Shown here piece after piece: positions 18,553 to 28,489 of a stretch of DNA of 64,000 bases. Origin of the DNA: Actinernus sp. WN-2022 (Eukaryota; Cnidaria; Anthozoa; Actiniaria; Actinernidae); assembly GCA_030867875.1 (NCBI GenBank), contig JAOWCC010000569.1, positions 1,302,001-1,366,000 on the forward strand, in the 5' to 3' direction. Every line of letters starts with the position of its first letter. Position 1 is the first letter of the stretch. Under the pieces are notes generated by a model. That model had not been told where the DNA came from and did no database searches. It was given only the letters and a program-made list of their open reading frames with translations. The translations under genes were made by a program, and so were the position numbers.

Positions 18553-20949
18553 TTAGTAGCCGTAAGGGTAGCTCTGGTAGCCGTGGAGAACCCTCTTGTC
18601 GTAGGTCACCTTGAAGGTCTTGGTCTCTGGGCGGGTGTGCAACGTCCGGTCTTGGGTGTTGCGGTGGATGGCGTGCGGCGTCACCACCGTCCGTGTGGGT
18701 TCCCCTTGACCTTGCACCATGGCTACCATGGTCTCGAGGTTTACGATCGCCCGATTTCTCACATTGAGGCGTAGTCCTTTCACTTTGCAGACGGTACGGC
18801 CTTGACTCGTTTCGTACCCGTAACTCTTGGGCCCGGTACAGGCAAAACGGACAATGTGTTCGCCTTCTTTCAATTCGTTCGTCATGTCGCCTAGAAATCG
18901 ACCGACCGGGGGCGCCACTTGGCCTACTTTCTGTGTGAAGTAGATACTGTCCGTATCGTGGTAGACGATGCGGTCCTTCAAGAGGTGGAGGTACGAATAG
19001 AGTTTCAGGCGTGCGTGGGCTGTGGTGTAGGCGGCAAACACGACGTTGGTATGGGGATTGGAGTCAATGTAATTGGGGGTGGCGTGGTAGTGGACCTGCA
19101 CCATGTCTTCGTGCACAAACAGTATGTCCTGCACTTCAAATTCGTCGCTCATCATGAGCTCGAAGTAGCGGTCCAGTTCGGTGACGTATTCCGACCGCCG
19201 AGGGTTCTGCTTCTGGCCGAACTTGCCCCACAAAGTGTTGAGCATCCATTTCGCCAGGGCCCGCATCCCCGCGTTGAACGCGATCTTGTCCCACTCCAGT
19301 AAAATCCCCGTGGCCACCCGATAACTCTCTATAAAAGAGGCTTTCTCAGCGTCGGTGTGACACCCGGGCGGCCACCCACTCGCTTCCTGTTTCATCTTGA
19401 GGAAAGTGTTCACGTAGCCCGTGAACAACCCCTGGGTCCCGGTGGCGGGATCGTATTGTTCCGACTCGGGATAATGCCATACCCGGTACACTTCCAGGAC
19501 CCGGTACCCTTGGCGTAGGGCTTCATGGAGTTCATGGCTCACCCAAGTGCCTGTCAAAGCCCTGGCCTCGTCGTCGTGTGCGCAGGGGGACTGGTTCTTG
19601 TCTTCGGCGCAGGTCCGGCAGAGGGTAAACAGCAGTTTGTCGCCCCCATGGGTCGGGAGGACTGGGAAAAACAGCTGACGTGGCGGTAGAATCTTCAGAT
19701 GGATTAACCCCTCGTACGGGAGGGTAGGGTCTAGATTTTCGGTAAGGATTTTTGGATGGCCCAGCGGAAACCGTTGTGTTTTTTGCACCCAGGGGTATAG
19801 GGAGCACACATCCAGCGCCTCCATCCATTCTCTCCCCCATTCTCCCTCGCTCGCTTCCCAGTAAGTCTTGATCCCGTTGGTCCGCCCTCCAAAGAACGCT
19901 TTCTTGGGGTCGAGGGGAAGCTGGGTTTGAGGGATGGGCGCTAGGGCGACGATGGTCGGATCCAAGGCCATGGCCGCACGAATTTCACACTCCCTAATCT
20001 GGACCACGCGGTACCCTTGCTGTTCCAGGTACAACATTTTGTCCCGGGTCCGGTCGGTCAACGTTCCCATGGTGCAGTGCAGTAAGGGATGAACTCTGTC
20101 TTGGTTGTTGTTGCAACGATCACAGCCGTGCCAGAAACAGCCATTTATTTCGTAGGCCGTGTGGGTGGCGGCGTGGTACCCATCCAGTTTGTAGGGGCCC
20201 ACGTGCTTCTCTCCGAGATTGCCCGCGTGCTGGATCTGAATTCCATCTCGCCGCTCCACGTGGGCCAACCATTGGAGCGCCAACACCGACTGGACGTCCT
20301 TGGGGCGGTAGCCAAGCCGTGGCAAGACCGCAATGGTGTTCGGTCTGAGGAATTTCTTGCGGAATACTAGGTTGCACATGGAGGCGAGGGTCACGGTCCT
20401 GGTAAACGGATCTATCCCCGCCGCTTTCATCATTATTGTCCGGAATGCCAAACAGGCCCGTTGTAAGATGGCCACATCCCGGTGGCAATAGAGGGCCAAC
20501 TCTTTCTGGAAATCGAACACCGTACCCTTGACCCGTTCGTCCGCATGCCAGGCCACCAGTTCTTCTTTGCCTTGAGGGCTCAGCGAATCCGGTTCGTAAT
20601 AATGTAGGGCGGGGAGCGGGCCCACGTACTGCTGATGTTCTGGTTTGTTGAAAAAGATGGGAAAATCCAGCTTGTTGAGGTTTTCGGCCTGGAACCCGAA
20701 CGTGACGGGAAATTGTTTGAGGGCCAGCGGGATGAAGAGCAACGAGTCTTTGATAACCAACTTGTAGTCGGGGATGGTCACCACCATAGCCTTGCCGCCG
20801 CGAAAGATCACTTCAGGTTTTATGGCATTCTTGAAGAGGTATTCCAGGATGGGGTACGAGTCGTACCCCATGGCGTTGTGGGCCAGGCACACGTAGTTTT
20901 TGTGATCCCCCGAGAAGAGCCAGTCGCAGAATTGGGTGAGGGCGTGAGG
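18553..20949 (-). CDS. POLB: Protein-primed DNA polymerase B, C-terminal part
   Basis: This is the replicative polymerase of the element. In the ~800-residue open frame are exonuclease motifs II (HNAMGYD, 34-40 counted from 20979) and III (YCHRD, 164-168), polymerase motif A (DVCSLYP, 390-396), motif B (KWMLNTLWGKFG, 577-588), motif C (YHDTDS, 673-678) and TGPKSY (715-720). Between exonuclease and polymerase lies the Polinton-type insert YEINGCFWHGCDRC (276-289), which resembles a Vsr/PD-(D/E)xK-type endonuclease core. Exonuclease motif I is in a different frame upstream, so a shift to the -1 frame is needed around 20947-20952 near GAGTTCCGAGG. The ATG at 20979 opens this frame but would drop motif I, so it is not the natural start. 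Confidence 0.92.
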   Translation of the reverse strand, partial: PHALTQFCDWLFSGDHKNYVCLAHNAMGYDSYPILEYLFKNAIKPEVIFRGGKAMVVTIPDYKLVIKDSLLFIPLALKQFPVTFGFQAENLNKLDFPIFFNKPEHQQYVGPLPALHYYEPDSLSPQGKEELVAWHADERVKGTVFDFQKELALYCHRDVAILQRACLAFRTIMMKAAGIDPFTRTVTLASMCNLVFRKKFLRPNTIAVLPRLGYRPKDVQSVLALQWLAHVERRDGIQIQHAGNLGEKHVGPYKLDGYHAATHTAYEINGCFWHGCDRCNNNQDRVHPLLHCTMGTLTDRTRDKMLYLEQQGYRVVQIRECEIRAAMALDPTIVALAPIPQTQLPLDPKKAFFGGRTNGIKTYWEASEGEWGREWMEALDVCSLYPWVQKTQRFPLGHPKILTENLDPTLPYEGLIHLKILPPRQLFFPVLPTHGGDKLLFTLCRTCAEDKNQSPCAHDDEARALTGTWVSHELHEALRQGYRVLEVYRVWHYPESEQYDPATGTQGLFTGYVNTFLKMKQEASGWPPGCHTDAEKASFIESYRVATGILLEWDKIAFNAGMRALAKWMLNTLWGKFGQKQNPRRSEYVTELDRYFELMMSDEFEVQDILFVHEDMVQVHYHATPNYIDSNPHTNVVFAAYTTAHARLKLYSYLHLLKDRIVYHDTDSIYFTQKVGQVAPPVGRFLGDMTNELKEGEHIVRFACTGPKSYGYETSQGRTVCKVKGLRLNVRNRAIVNLETMVAMVQGQGEPTRTVVTPHAIHRNTQDRTLHTRPETKTFKVTYDKRVLHGYQSYPYGY

Positions 20950-22328
20950 CCTCGGAACTCTACTTTCCGTGGACCGCATTGAGGGCAGGTGGGTAAGTCT
21001 GACGTCACACAGAGATCACACACTTTCAAGACCCCCGCAAAGTTGACCACGTGCTGCGCTTCCAGGGGCATGGCTTCAAAATCAAAGAACAGGTACCGGA
21101 ACTTGTCTCCCTCGTCTTCCGCGGCGGCTCTCTCCGTCTCTTCTTCTTCCGCCAGGAGGGCCGCGTAGGCATCTTCTTCTTCTTCTTCTTCTCCCCCTCC
21201 CCCACCTCCTCCTCCTTCTGGGGTTAGGCGCGAGAGTTTCTGGTCCGCCACTTGCATATAGCACAAGTGGTCCGGGGGGACAATAGCTTGGCAACTCCGG
21301 CAACGGTATTCTCCGCACACGTGGACTCCGGCCAGGCCCCGCGCCAGATGGTCCACCATCACCCCGCACTGGTCACAACGCGTGTACCGTTCGCACTGAC
21401 TCCATGTTCTGGTGTAAAGGCTCCCATGCCCCGTCCGGTGGGGTTGGTGGCGGCGGTGGTTGTCGAAGCAGGCCCCACTCTTGAACCACCGCCGGCAGGG
21501 GTCACATTTTCTCCAAGAAAATTTCTCCCCAGGGGCGAGGGGAGAGCAGTCTTTGACCCCACAACAGCCACAGGTCGTGTCACAAACGTGTTGTCTAGGG
21601 TCGTTGTAGGTCTTCTGGCAGAGGGGGCAGAAGTATTTGGCATTCAGGAGACCCCTCATGTTGTTGATGACGTCATAGTGGTTGTTCTCAGTTTGGTAGA
21701 GGTACACGCGGTAGCGGGCCTCAGGGAGGTGACCCGAGTAGATAATACTATTCATGTGCTCTCGGGAGACCAGATTCACTTCTATCCCTTGGTCTGCCAA
21801 ATAGGTTTGGAATCGTTTGAGCTCCGGGATCCCACAGCGTTGAAGAGGAACGCCTGCTTGGCGGTGGAGCTCCAAGGCTAGAGTCCGTTGTCGGGGTTTC
21901 CCTCGCCTTATTTCGAGGTAAAGAGGATGGTTCTGTACCTTGGCCAGGGCAGTGACCAATCCTCTGGCCATGCATAATTCATCATCATTGCATATCCTCA
22001 CAATGCTTCGTTTTAATTTTCTGAATTTTTCCAAGTCGGTCGTACAGCAACGGCCCCGACGCCCTCCTCCCGCTCTGGGTATTTTCACGTGAAACACATG
22101 GATGTGGAAACGGCCCCGCAGTAGGAATTCTTCATTCGATTGGGTGATCTCCCCAATTCTATCCATGACCAGGGCGGGAGTGAGGGTGGACCTCATCAGG
22201 TAGGGAAAAGACAACGGGTACTCCAGATGGGGAGCGTCTAGGGTCAGGCGTACTCGGTCTTGCGGCTCGGCCTCCCCTAGGGTGGTCTCCAGGACCCTCT
22301 CTAACACGTTCGTGAGGTCTTGAAGGGC
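20950..22328 (-). CDS. POLB: Protein-primed DNA polymerase B, N-terminal part (exon 2)
   Basis: Continues PolB upstream. It holds an N-terminal region of unknown fold, a cluster of CxxC/CxxH zinc-binding motifs (CPLCQKTYNDPRQHVC and several more), a poly-Gly/poly-Glu linker and exonuclease motif I (FFDFEAM), after which the good frame passes to the C-terminal part by a single-base shift. I start it at 22328, after an acceptor-like ...TTATGGACAG preceded by a long T-rich tract. The open frame reaches an ATG at 22383-22385, but that would give a low-complexity AT-rich leader (YYLFYFILFILC) that looks like intron. Confidence 0.85.
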
Positions 22329-22676
22329 CTGTCCATAAACAATAATACATAAAATAAATAAAATAAAATAAAATAAATAATACATAAATAAATTTTAAAA
22401 ATTAAAAATTAAAAAAAAAAAAAATTTTTTTTATTAAAAATTACAAAAAATGAAATTTAAAAAAATTAAAATAAAAAATAAAAAAGTGTAGTCCTGCTAG
22501 AGAAGATCAAGAAGAAAAAGAAGAAAAGAAAAAGAAAAAAATGGATTTCCTCACGGGGACTCGAACCCGTGCGCTTGGCGCTTGAACCCCTGCCTCTTGC
22601 CACAGGAGATTTAACGCTACGCGCCACCTCACCGCGCGCTGTGACGTCATGCCAAAATAGTGTAGTCAATCCTTAC
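22329..22676 (-). other. Probable PolB intron
   Basis: On the minus strand the donor CCCGAG|GTAAGG and acceptor TATGGACAG|GCC both fall on codon boundaries, so splicing joins the acidic upstream ORF in frame to PolB. The 348-base interval has an A/T-rich stretch (22340-22490) and a tRNA-like block (22550-22640), and is not plausible coding sequence. This is a prediction without transcript evidence. Confidence 0.6.
22550..22640 (-). other. tRNA-like block (Pol III B-box)
   Basis: On the minus strand a perfect B box (GGTTCGAGTCC) sits in a 6-bp stem CACGGG/CCCGTG, preceded by a possible anticodon arm and a degenerate A box. The acceptor stem does not pair, so a working tRNA is unlikely. It could be the head of a SINE whose tail is the A-rich tract at 22340-22520, or an element-borne tRNA relic. 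Confidence 0.35.
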
Positions 22677-23180
22677 CTCGGGCAGAGTCGCGCGGGATCG
22701 CGTCCTTATGTTTAGTTCGTAGTCCTTGCAGGTCGTCTTGAACTTTTTACACGCTCTGGATCGGGTTTGTAGGAGTTCAAAGACCTCCTCCTCTTCTTCC
22801 TCCTTATCCTCTTCCTCCTCCACGGTAGCGGCGGTGCTGGTTTTTTTCCTTTTTCCTCCTCCCTGTTGTTCGCTCACTCGTTTGCCGTCGGGAAATAAGT
22901 CGTGGAGACAATTGTCCGGCTCAAAATCGTCCTCGTTGTCCTCCTCCTCGTGGTCCTCCTCGTGGTCCTCCTCGTGATTCTCCTCGTGGTCTTTCCTCTT
23001 GGGGGGCTTGGGACCTAATTTTCCCCACGAGAGGTTGAGGGACCGTTTTTGCCAATAGTCTGAGCGAAATGAACTTTCCAGATCTTGGGCCGTCACTTCC
23101 GGAAGCACGGTGGGGAGGTTCAGCGCCTCGACAGCTTTTTCTATTTGCTCCTCGGTGGTGGCGGTCTCTAGAGCGTCCAT
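22677..23180 (-). CDS. Acidic N-terminal exon of PolB
   Basis: An open frame rich in Glu/Asp (HEEDHEEDHEEEDNEDD, EEEEDKEEEEEE), with two basic patches (KRKKTS, TRSRACKKFK). It ends at a strong splice donor (CCCGAG|GTAAGG) in the right phase to join PolB exon 2. The first in-frame ATG is at 23180, but sensible sequence (LFAFLEDVDFPPG) continues in frame back to about 23345 without an ATG, so the real start may be in a further exon. An acidic extension before the polymerase could serve the terminal-protein/priming part, but no such domain is recognisable. Alternatively it is an independent protein ending at the stop 22647. Confidence 0.55.
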
Positions 23181-23348
23181 CTCGGGGAATGTAAACGGTT
23201 CTTGCGAGGAGGAGGCCACCCCCGGGGGGAAATCCACATCCTCCAGGAAGGCAAACAAATCCTCTTTTTTAGTGTTTGAGATGCAATGCCTTACCAGATC
23301 ACCAATTGCCTCCTCTACCCTGTTGTGGGGGTACCCTGTGTGCCTCCT

Positions 23349-23356
23349 GTTTTATA
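23349..23356 (-). promoter_or_regulatory. TATA box for the PolB transcript
   Basis: TATAAAAC on the minus strand, about 170 bases before the first in-frame ATG of the acidic exon. It is the best core promoter match at this end of the element. Confidence 0.45.
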
Positions 23357-23589
23357 GCCAGACTCTCGAAATTTTTAAAAAGACACACCACCCCTCGGTG
23401 TTATTATTGCCATTCAAAATTTTACCACCAATTTTATGTAAAATCGGGAAGTACAATTATTTTACATCATGGCCTTAATTTTAGCATTATTTGTTTACCA
23501 ATAAATGTGTTGCACAGCAAAAATTACAATATCGTGTATTAAAAGTTTACGCCACGGGAATGATCTTTTTCAATTTTTAACAATTATTA

Positions 23590-24061
23590 GAGCGTTTTGC
23601 TCAATTTTTAAAAATCATTTTCATAAAATAATAGAGCGACTGGCTCACGTTTCTAAATTTACATAGAGTAGAGCGATTGGCTCACCTTTTTATCAACCAT
23701 TTTTCATAAAACAATAGAGCGATTAGCTCACCTTTTTATCAACCATTTTTCAAACATATGTTTATTTAAATACTAGAGCGACGGCTCACAAAGTTTCGAC
23801 TATTTTCTCTCTCTTGGACGGGTCCTCGGTGGCCTGTATATATGTATATAGTTTTTTATATTTTTATATTTTTATATTTTGGTTGAAAAGATACCTTTGA
23901 TTATTATTATTATTATTTCACGTTTCTAAATTTTCATAGAGTAGAGCGATTGGCTCACCTTTTTATCAACCATTTTTCATAAAACAATAGAGCGACTGGC
24001 TCACTTTTTTTTTAAACTATTTTTCAAACATATGTTTATTTAAATACTAGAGCGACTGCTC
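23590..24061. repeat. Eight GAGC-N4/5-GCTC palindromes
   Basis: GAGCGTTTTGCTC (23590), GAGCGACTGGCTC (23634), GAGCGATTGGCTC (23671), GAGCGATTAGCTC (23717), GAGCGACGGCTC (23776), GAGCGATTGGCTC (23944), GAGCGACTGGCTC (23990) and GAGCGACTGCTC (24050). All keep GAGC and GCTC arms around a 4-5 base loop, while spacers (about 40-60 bases of T/A-rich sequence) drift. They lie between PolB's promoter and the right inverted repeat, in non-coding sequence. An iteron or protein-binding array is inferred. Confidence 0.8.
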
Positions 24062-24190
24062 ACAAAGTTTCGACTATTTTCTCTCTCTTGGACGGGCCCT
24101 CGGTGGCCTGTATATATGTATATAGTTTTTATATTTTTATATTTTTATATTTTGGTTGAAAAGATACCTTTGATTATTATTATAATTTCT
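23646..24190. repeat. Direct duplication of a ~273-bp unit
   Basis: Two tandem copies start CACGTTTCTAAATT at 23646 and 23919 and include the palindromes, a CTCTCTTGGACGGG block and a TTTTTATATTTTTATATTTT tract. They are nearly identical. No coding content. Confidence 0.85.
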
Positions 24191-24318
24191 TATTACTTGT
24201 ATTAATGTCTGTTCGTTTGGTGAGGGTGAAATGCCCCACCGCCATTGTAATTTAATTTTAATTTGCCGGAAACAAAGTTGTTATAACCAAACACAAGTCT
24301 CTTTTATTGCCTCCTTAT

Positions 24319-24437
24319 GACATAGTGGTTGAATCCCATAAGGCCACAAAGTAGCTTAGGACATAGTGGTTGAATCCCATAAGGCCACAAGGTAGCTTAT
24401 AGGACATAGTGGTTGAATCCCATAAGGCCACAAGGTA
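24319..24437. repeat. Three tandem 41-43-bp units at the inner right arm
   Basis: Three copies starting GACATAGTGGTTGAATCCC (24319, 24360, 24403) abut the inner end of the right-arm repeat. They are nearly identical. Confidence 0.85.
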
Positions 24438-24669
24438 TAGGGGTTGCTTCCGACCCCCAGGGTAAAATCCCGGGGGGCCGGCTTGTCCCCAAAATCTAGG
24501 TCTTCTTGGTTCAATAGCTCACGTGGGACCGGAACTTGGCTCGGGTCGGAATGTCTATAGGGGGGTGGGGGATCCTCGACCGTTGACCCAGTAGGGGGTC
24601 TGGAGGACGTCTCTACTAGACTCCACACATTCCCCACAGGAAAACTCCCTGGGGACCCCCCTGGGGACC

Positions 24670-25042
24670 CCCGGGCTACTCCCACCGACCAATCCCCGCC
24701 CTGGGCCTCCCCCGACGGCCCGCCGAACCCCTCCCGAACGCCCGACACGGCCCGACCACTCCCAGGCCTGGCTTGGGCCTCCAAATCCCCCTTCGCCCCT
24801 GGCACCACTTCCGGGCCAACCTCCCTTGGGGGCCCCCCGCTGTTTGGCGGCACCCCGTGCTGTGACGTTATTCTAAACTTCCGACCAATCCCAGGCCTGG
24901 CTTTGGCCGCCAAACGGCGGCGCCCCGTGCTGTGACGTCATTTTGGGACGCCACGTGCGTAATGGCGTCGTTTTAGGCCCCGCCCCTTGTCTCGGCCAAT
25001 CAGGAGCCAGAGATTGTCCCCAACGTGACCTGTCTAACTACT
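24670..25042 (-). repeat. Right terminal inverted repeat
   Basis: Reverse complement of 8526-8898. Farther in, 24436-24514 again matches left-arm 9296-9375, separated from the outer repeat by unrelated sequence of different length in the two arms. Confidence 0.93.
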
Positions 25043-25048
25043 ACTAGT
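25043..25048. repeat. Right target-site duplication (ACTAGT)
   Basis: Matches 8520-8525 directly outside the right terminus. Confidence 0.75.
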
Positions 25049-26210
25049 CATATCTTTAATGGCATAAAAACTCTCGCCTGATTTTGGCAATTCCGCCTGA
25101 CTTCGATACGAAAAATAATTATGCTCGCGCTCTCCATATTGATTTTTAATTGCACAAAGTAACTAAGAGAAACCTAGAATTTAAGAAAATAAAAACGGGA
25201 TCGATATTTTAATTTCATTGTAACTTTAAGTCAAAGAACAAAACTGCGTTTCGGAACTTACCATAGGATAACATGAAAAGAAGAAAATCCATCTCCAACT
25301 CGGCTAGCGAATACGTGCGATAACTGTTCTGATGAGACTCGTTATGCAATATTAACGCAAGGGACGCTGGGAAGGTGGTAACAGTATATGAAGAATTTAA
25401 CTTCTGAGCGATTCCCATGTTGTCATCCTGACACGTAATTTCAGCCGATTATAGCACCCATCACTGTCACGATGTTTATATGTAATCGGACAATTTTGGT
25501 TTGATTCGGTGAAATATAAGGGTTCGTGTGGTCTCGCCATGGTTCGTATTTGGCGAGACGTTGATTTTTATCATCCCCTATAACATGGAGGGCCAAATTT
25601 CTTTAATCTGATTGGCTAAACAAAGAGACGTGTTTTTTTAATTCGGGGCCAAATTTCTAACTTTTGGTTGGTCAATAAGTTGCCTAGTAACAGGCTTCGC
25701 GCTGTCAAAGTTTGTCGAGAATTTTAGTCTGCCTTCAGCTCGAGTGTACTAATGTGTTCCAAAAAGCGAAGAAATAAGGATTTTTCAAGCATTTAATGAC
25801 AGCACATAGTTTATAGGTGAGTCCACTAATCTGTTAAGAGTTATTTTACAACTTTTTCTGAAGAATTTTTGAAGTGAATACTGTGGTATTTAGCTTAATT
25901 GTCGTCAATTTTGTCACTGCAAAGCAAGAGAACATGAGTGCAAAGTTAATTGATCTTTTGACAGTGACTGAGTGAGTTTGAACTTGTTTGCCTGACAAAC
26001 TAAGTTCAGAAGTTTCTCGTTTCCGCGTTAACAGCAAATAGATTGTAATCAAGCCATAATTTAATTTGAAACACTGTTTTCCTGTCGAGAATACGTGAAG
26101 CGAATGTAATGACAAGGCATCAGTTTGACTAGGTTTTTCATCGAGCACACGTAGTCGTAGGTTTTGTTTTCAATGACTTTTCAATGACTTTCCTCTATAT
26201 TATAAACAAG
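25049..26210. other. Intergenic, no gene supported
   Basis: AT-rich sequence with short spurious open frames only. Confidence 0.5.
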
Positions 26211-26341
26211 TAATCGCATGAGTCCTCGTAAAATTAATGATACATTTCACTTGTGTTTTCAAATTTGCGACTCGGACAATTTTGCAAACTTTGAAAATAC
26301 AAGTGAAAGTTATCATTAATTTTACTCGGTCCCATGCGATT
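26211..26341. repeat. Foldback of ~53-bp arms
   Basis: TAATCGCATGAGTCCTCGTA at the left pairs with ...CATGCGATTA at the right; the arms match over about 53 bases around a short loop. This is probably a very small MITE. Confidence 0.75.
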
Positions 26342-26902
26342 ACCTATACAAATTCGTCATTAGCCAAATCTGCTCCGTCAGAAGCACTCACTTGCAATTT
26401 CCTGTTTTCTAGTTATACGATTTCAATTACAATACCGCAATCCTATAAATGCCTGTAATGTTATACTAGGAGTCGACCGAGGAAAATATATTACTTTAGT
26501 TAATTTTACTATCTATATTTATAAACTTATGTTAGAAAAAGGCCCACCTTAGATGAATTTATAACGAAATTGAAACACTACCATGACATTGAAAAATCTA
26601 TAGCAGAAAACAATGACAAAATTGCCATACATCTAAAAAAAGGGAAAAAAATAGCTCCCAGATTAATCTAAATCAAATTTTAAAAAAAAATATAGATATG
26701 CTCCGCTTTCCTCCTAAAATGTAATTAGTGTTTGTAATATGTGTGTAAGCCTCGTTTGTATAAACGATGTAAAAAAAAAAAATCATAATGGCGAAGTTAA
26801 AATAGATATACCCATTCTTACTTATAGGAGAATATGGCTATTTCATGGTTTTCTTATGGAATACAGACGAACAAATTTACTCCAAATATATATTATTTTC
26901 GT
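26342..26902. other. Intergenic, AT-rich
   Basis: Nothing recognised. Confidence 0.4.
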
Positions 26903-27611
26903 CAGGAGCCCATAACTAGGAGCGACCATGTCACAATCAGGAGCCCATTACCAGGAGCGTGCATCTCCCAGATTAGATCTGTCCAACAGCAGAACAGATT
27001 ATGTAGCTAGTTTTAGCTTTGTGTTTCCCGCGAGAAGAAACAAAGGCCGTCCACTTTTAACCAATCCGGATGCACTGAAAAATTGTAATTAACACTGTTC
27101 AAACTGCCAAAAATACTAAAGCGCAAGAGAACAAAAGACAACATAATCACATACCAGAACTTCGCGACTATAAATAGGCACATCGTCTACTGTACTGTGG
27201 GCGCTACCCATCACATAGGTACGCTCCTGGTAATGGGCTCCTGGTGATATATACTATAAATAGGCACATCGTCTCCTGTGCTGTGGGCGCTACCCATCAC
27301 ATACATGTAGGTACGCTCCTGGTAACGGGCTGCTGCTCCTATATAGTTCTCATAGCGTTTTGACAAGTTGGGCTATTTTTAGATTATTTTCCCCGCCAAT
27401 TAGTGGATTGCACCGTGGCGGAACAAAAGATGCATCATTAGCTACTTTTGTTATACCAATAAACATGGTTGCTACGCTTTCGTGATTTATTCCCTTAGGA
27501 ATAATTGCAACTCAACAATAGCGGGAACCGTTCTAAAAATAACCTAACTTGTGAAAACGCTGTGACATAGGACTAGTATGCGGGATGGACGCTCCTGGTT
27601 ATGGGCTCCTG
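26903..27611. mobile_element. Non-autonomous hAT-like element with 7-bp direct repeats
   Basis: Ends CAGGAGCCCATAACTAGGAG and CTCCTGGTTATGGGCTCCTG form terminal inverted repeats of about 22 bp with one mismatch. TTTTCGT flanks both sides (26896-26902 and 27612-27618), close to the 8-bp duplication of hAT elements. Further internal copies of the CCCATTACCAGGAGCG/CGCTCCTGGTAATGGG pair lie at about 26935 and 27225-27330. No transposase. Confidence 0.75.
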
Positions 27612-28486
27612 TTTTCGTATACAACTCGACATTCCTAATAATATAAATTTCTCGCGAAATATTCAGCCGTATTCCAGAAAACCACGAAATAACCAGTAAA
27701 TAGATATGGCTTCTGATTGGCTAATGATGAATTTGCGGATGATAACTTACCGAATCGTGTACAAAATGTATCGATTACATATAGAAACCAAGCTATTTAA
27801 TCGGAAGTCGTTTGTACGGAAAGCCTTTCATAACTTCTTAAAATAATTTCTTCTCTCATTGAAATCGGGATGGTAAATTAAAAGCAGGAGTCTCCTCAAA
27901 GATCGTAATATAATTACATTCAGTAGATAATAATAATGTATGGTTATGCACTTCTAACAGTAGTTTTTATCAATTTCACCAAAATTAAAGATGAATAATG
28001 TCAAAGAATTTAGCAAAAGACAACGGAGAAAATCAGCAAGTTACTACTTTGTTTGTAGTTTTTAGTTTCTAGTGACAATGTTACCTAAATAAATTAATAA
28101 GTGTATGATATTATACTGTAGTTCAGTAATGTGGGAGTAAATAAATAAGCAAACAAACAAACAGTTTCTCGTCACTTTTAATAATCGTAAAGATACTACG
28201 ACAATCGCCGAACTGTGGAATGGAACCGAATATTTAGGTATCACTGCCCCTCCCACTTTCTTTGACACATTCCTGAAATGCATCTAGCTTTCGAGGGGGG
28301 AATGGAAAGATACGAATTTAAGATCATGGGACCACAGGAGAGGTGGATAAAGTTGATTCTTTTTAGTGAGGAGGTGAAACCTTTATCAATTGACTCTCTT
28401 GTTGGACGAATTGCTCTGAGATTTCCGAGTCTCCGCAACAGGGATGTGAGCTGTAATTCCTTAAATATTTAGACTACAATGATGAC
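27612..28486. other. Intergenic, no gene supported
   Basis: Nothing recognised beyond AT-rich sequence. Confidence 0.4.
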
Positions 28487-28489
28487 TTA

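Larger units (their letters stand above)
8526..25042. mobile_element. Polinton/Maverick (adintovirus-like) provirus, 16.5 kb
   Basis: The element begins AGTAGTTAGACAGG and ends with its reverse complement, matching the 5'-AG...CT-3' ends typical of Polintons. It is bounded by a 6-bp direct repeat ACTAGT (8520-8525 and 25043-25048), the duplication length of this superfamily; ACTAGT is itself a palindrome, so the boundary is less certain than usual. It encodes the hallmark set: integrase, double-jelly-roll capsid protein, adenain-like protease, A32-like ATPase and protein-primed PolB. All plus-strand genes point toward a single convergent minus-strand PolB. It is visibly more GC-rich than its AT-rich surroundings. 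Three single lesions (integrase TAG, pVI-like frameshift, PolB frameshift) suggest a recently inactivated copy or assembly errors. Confidence 0.96.
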
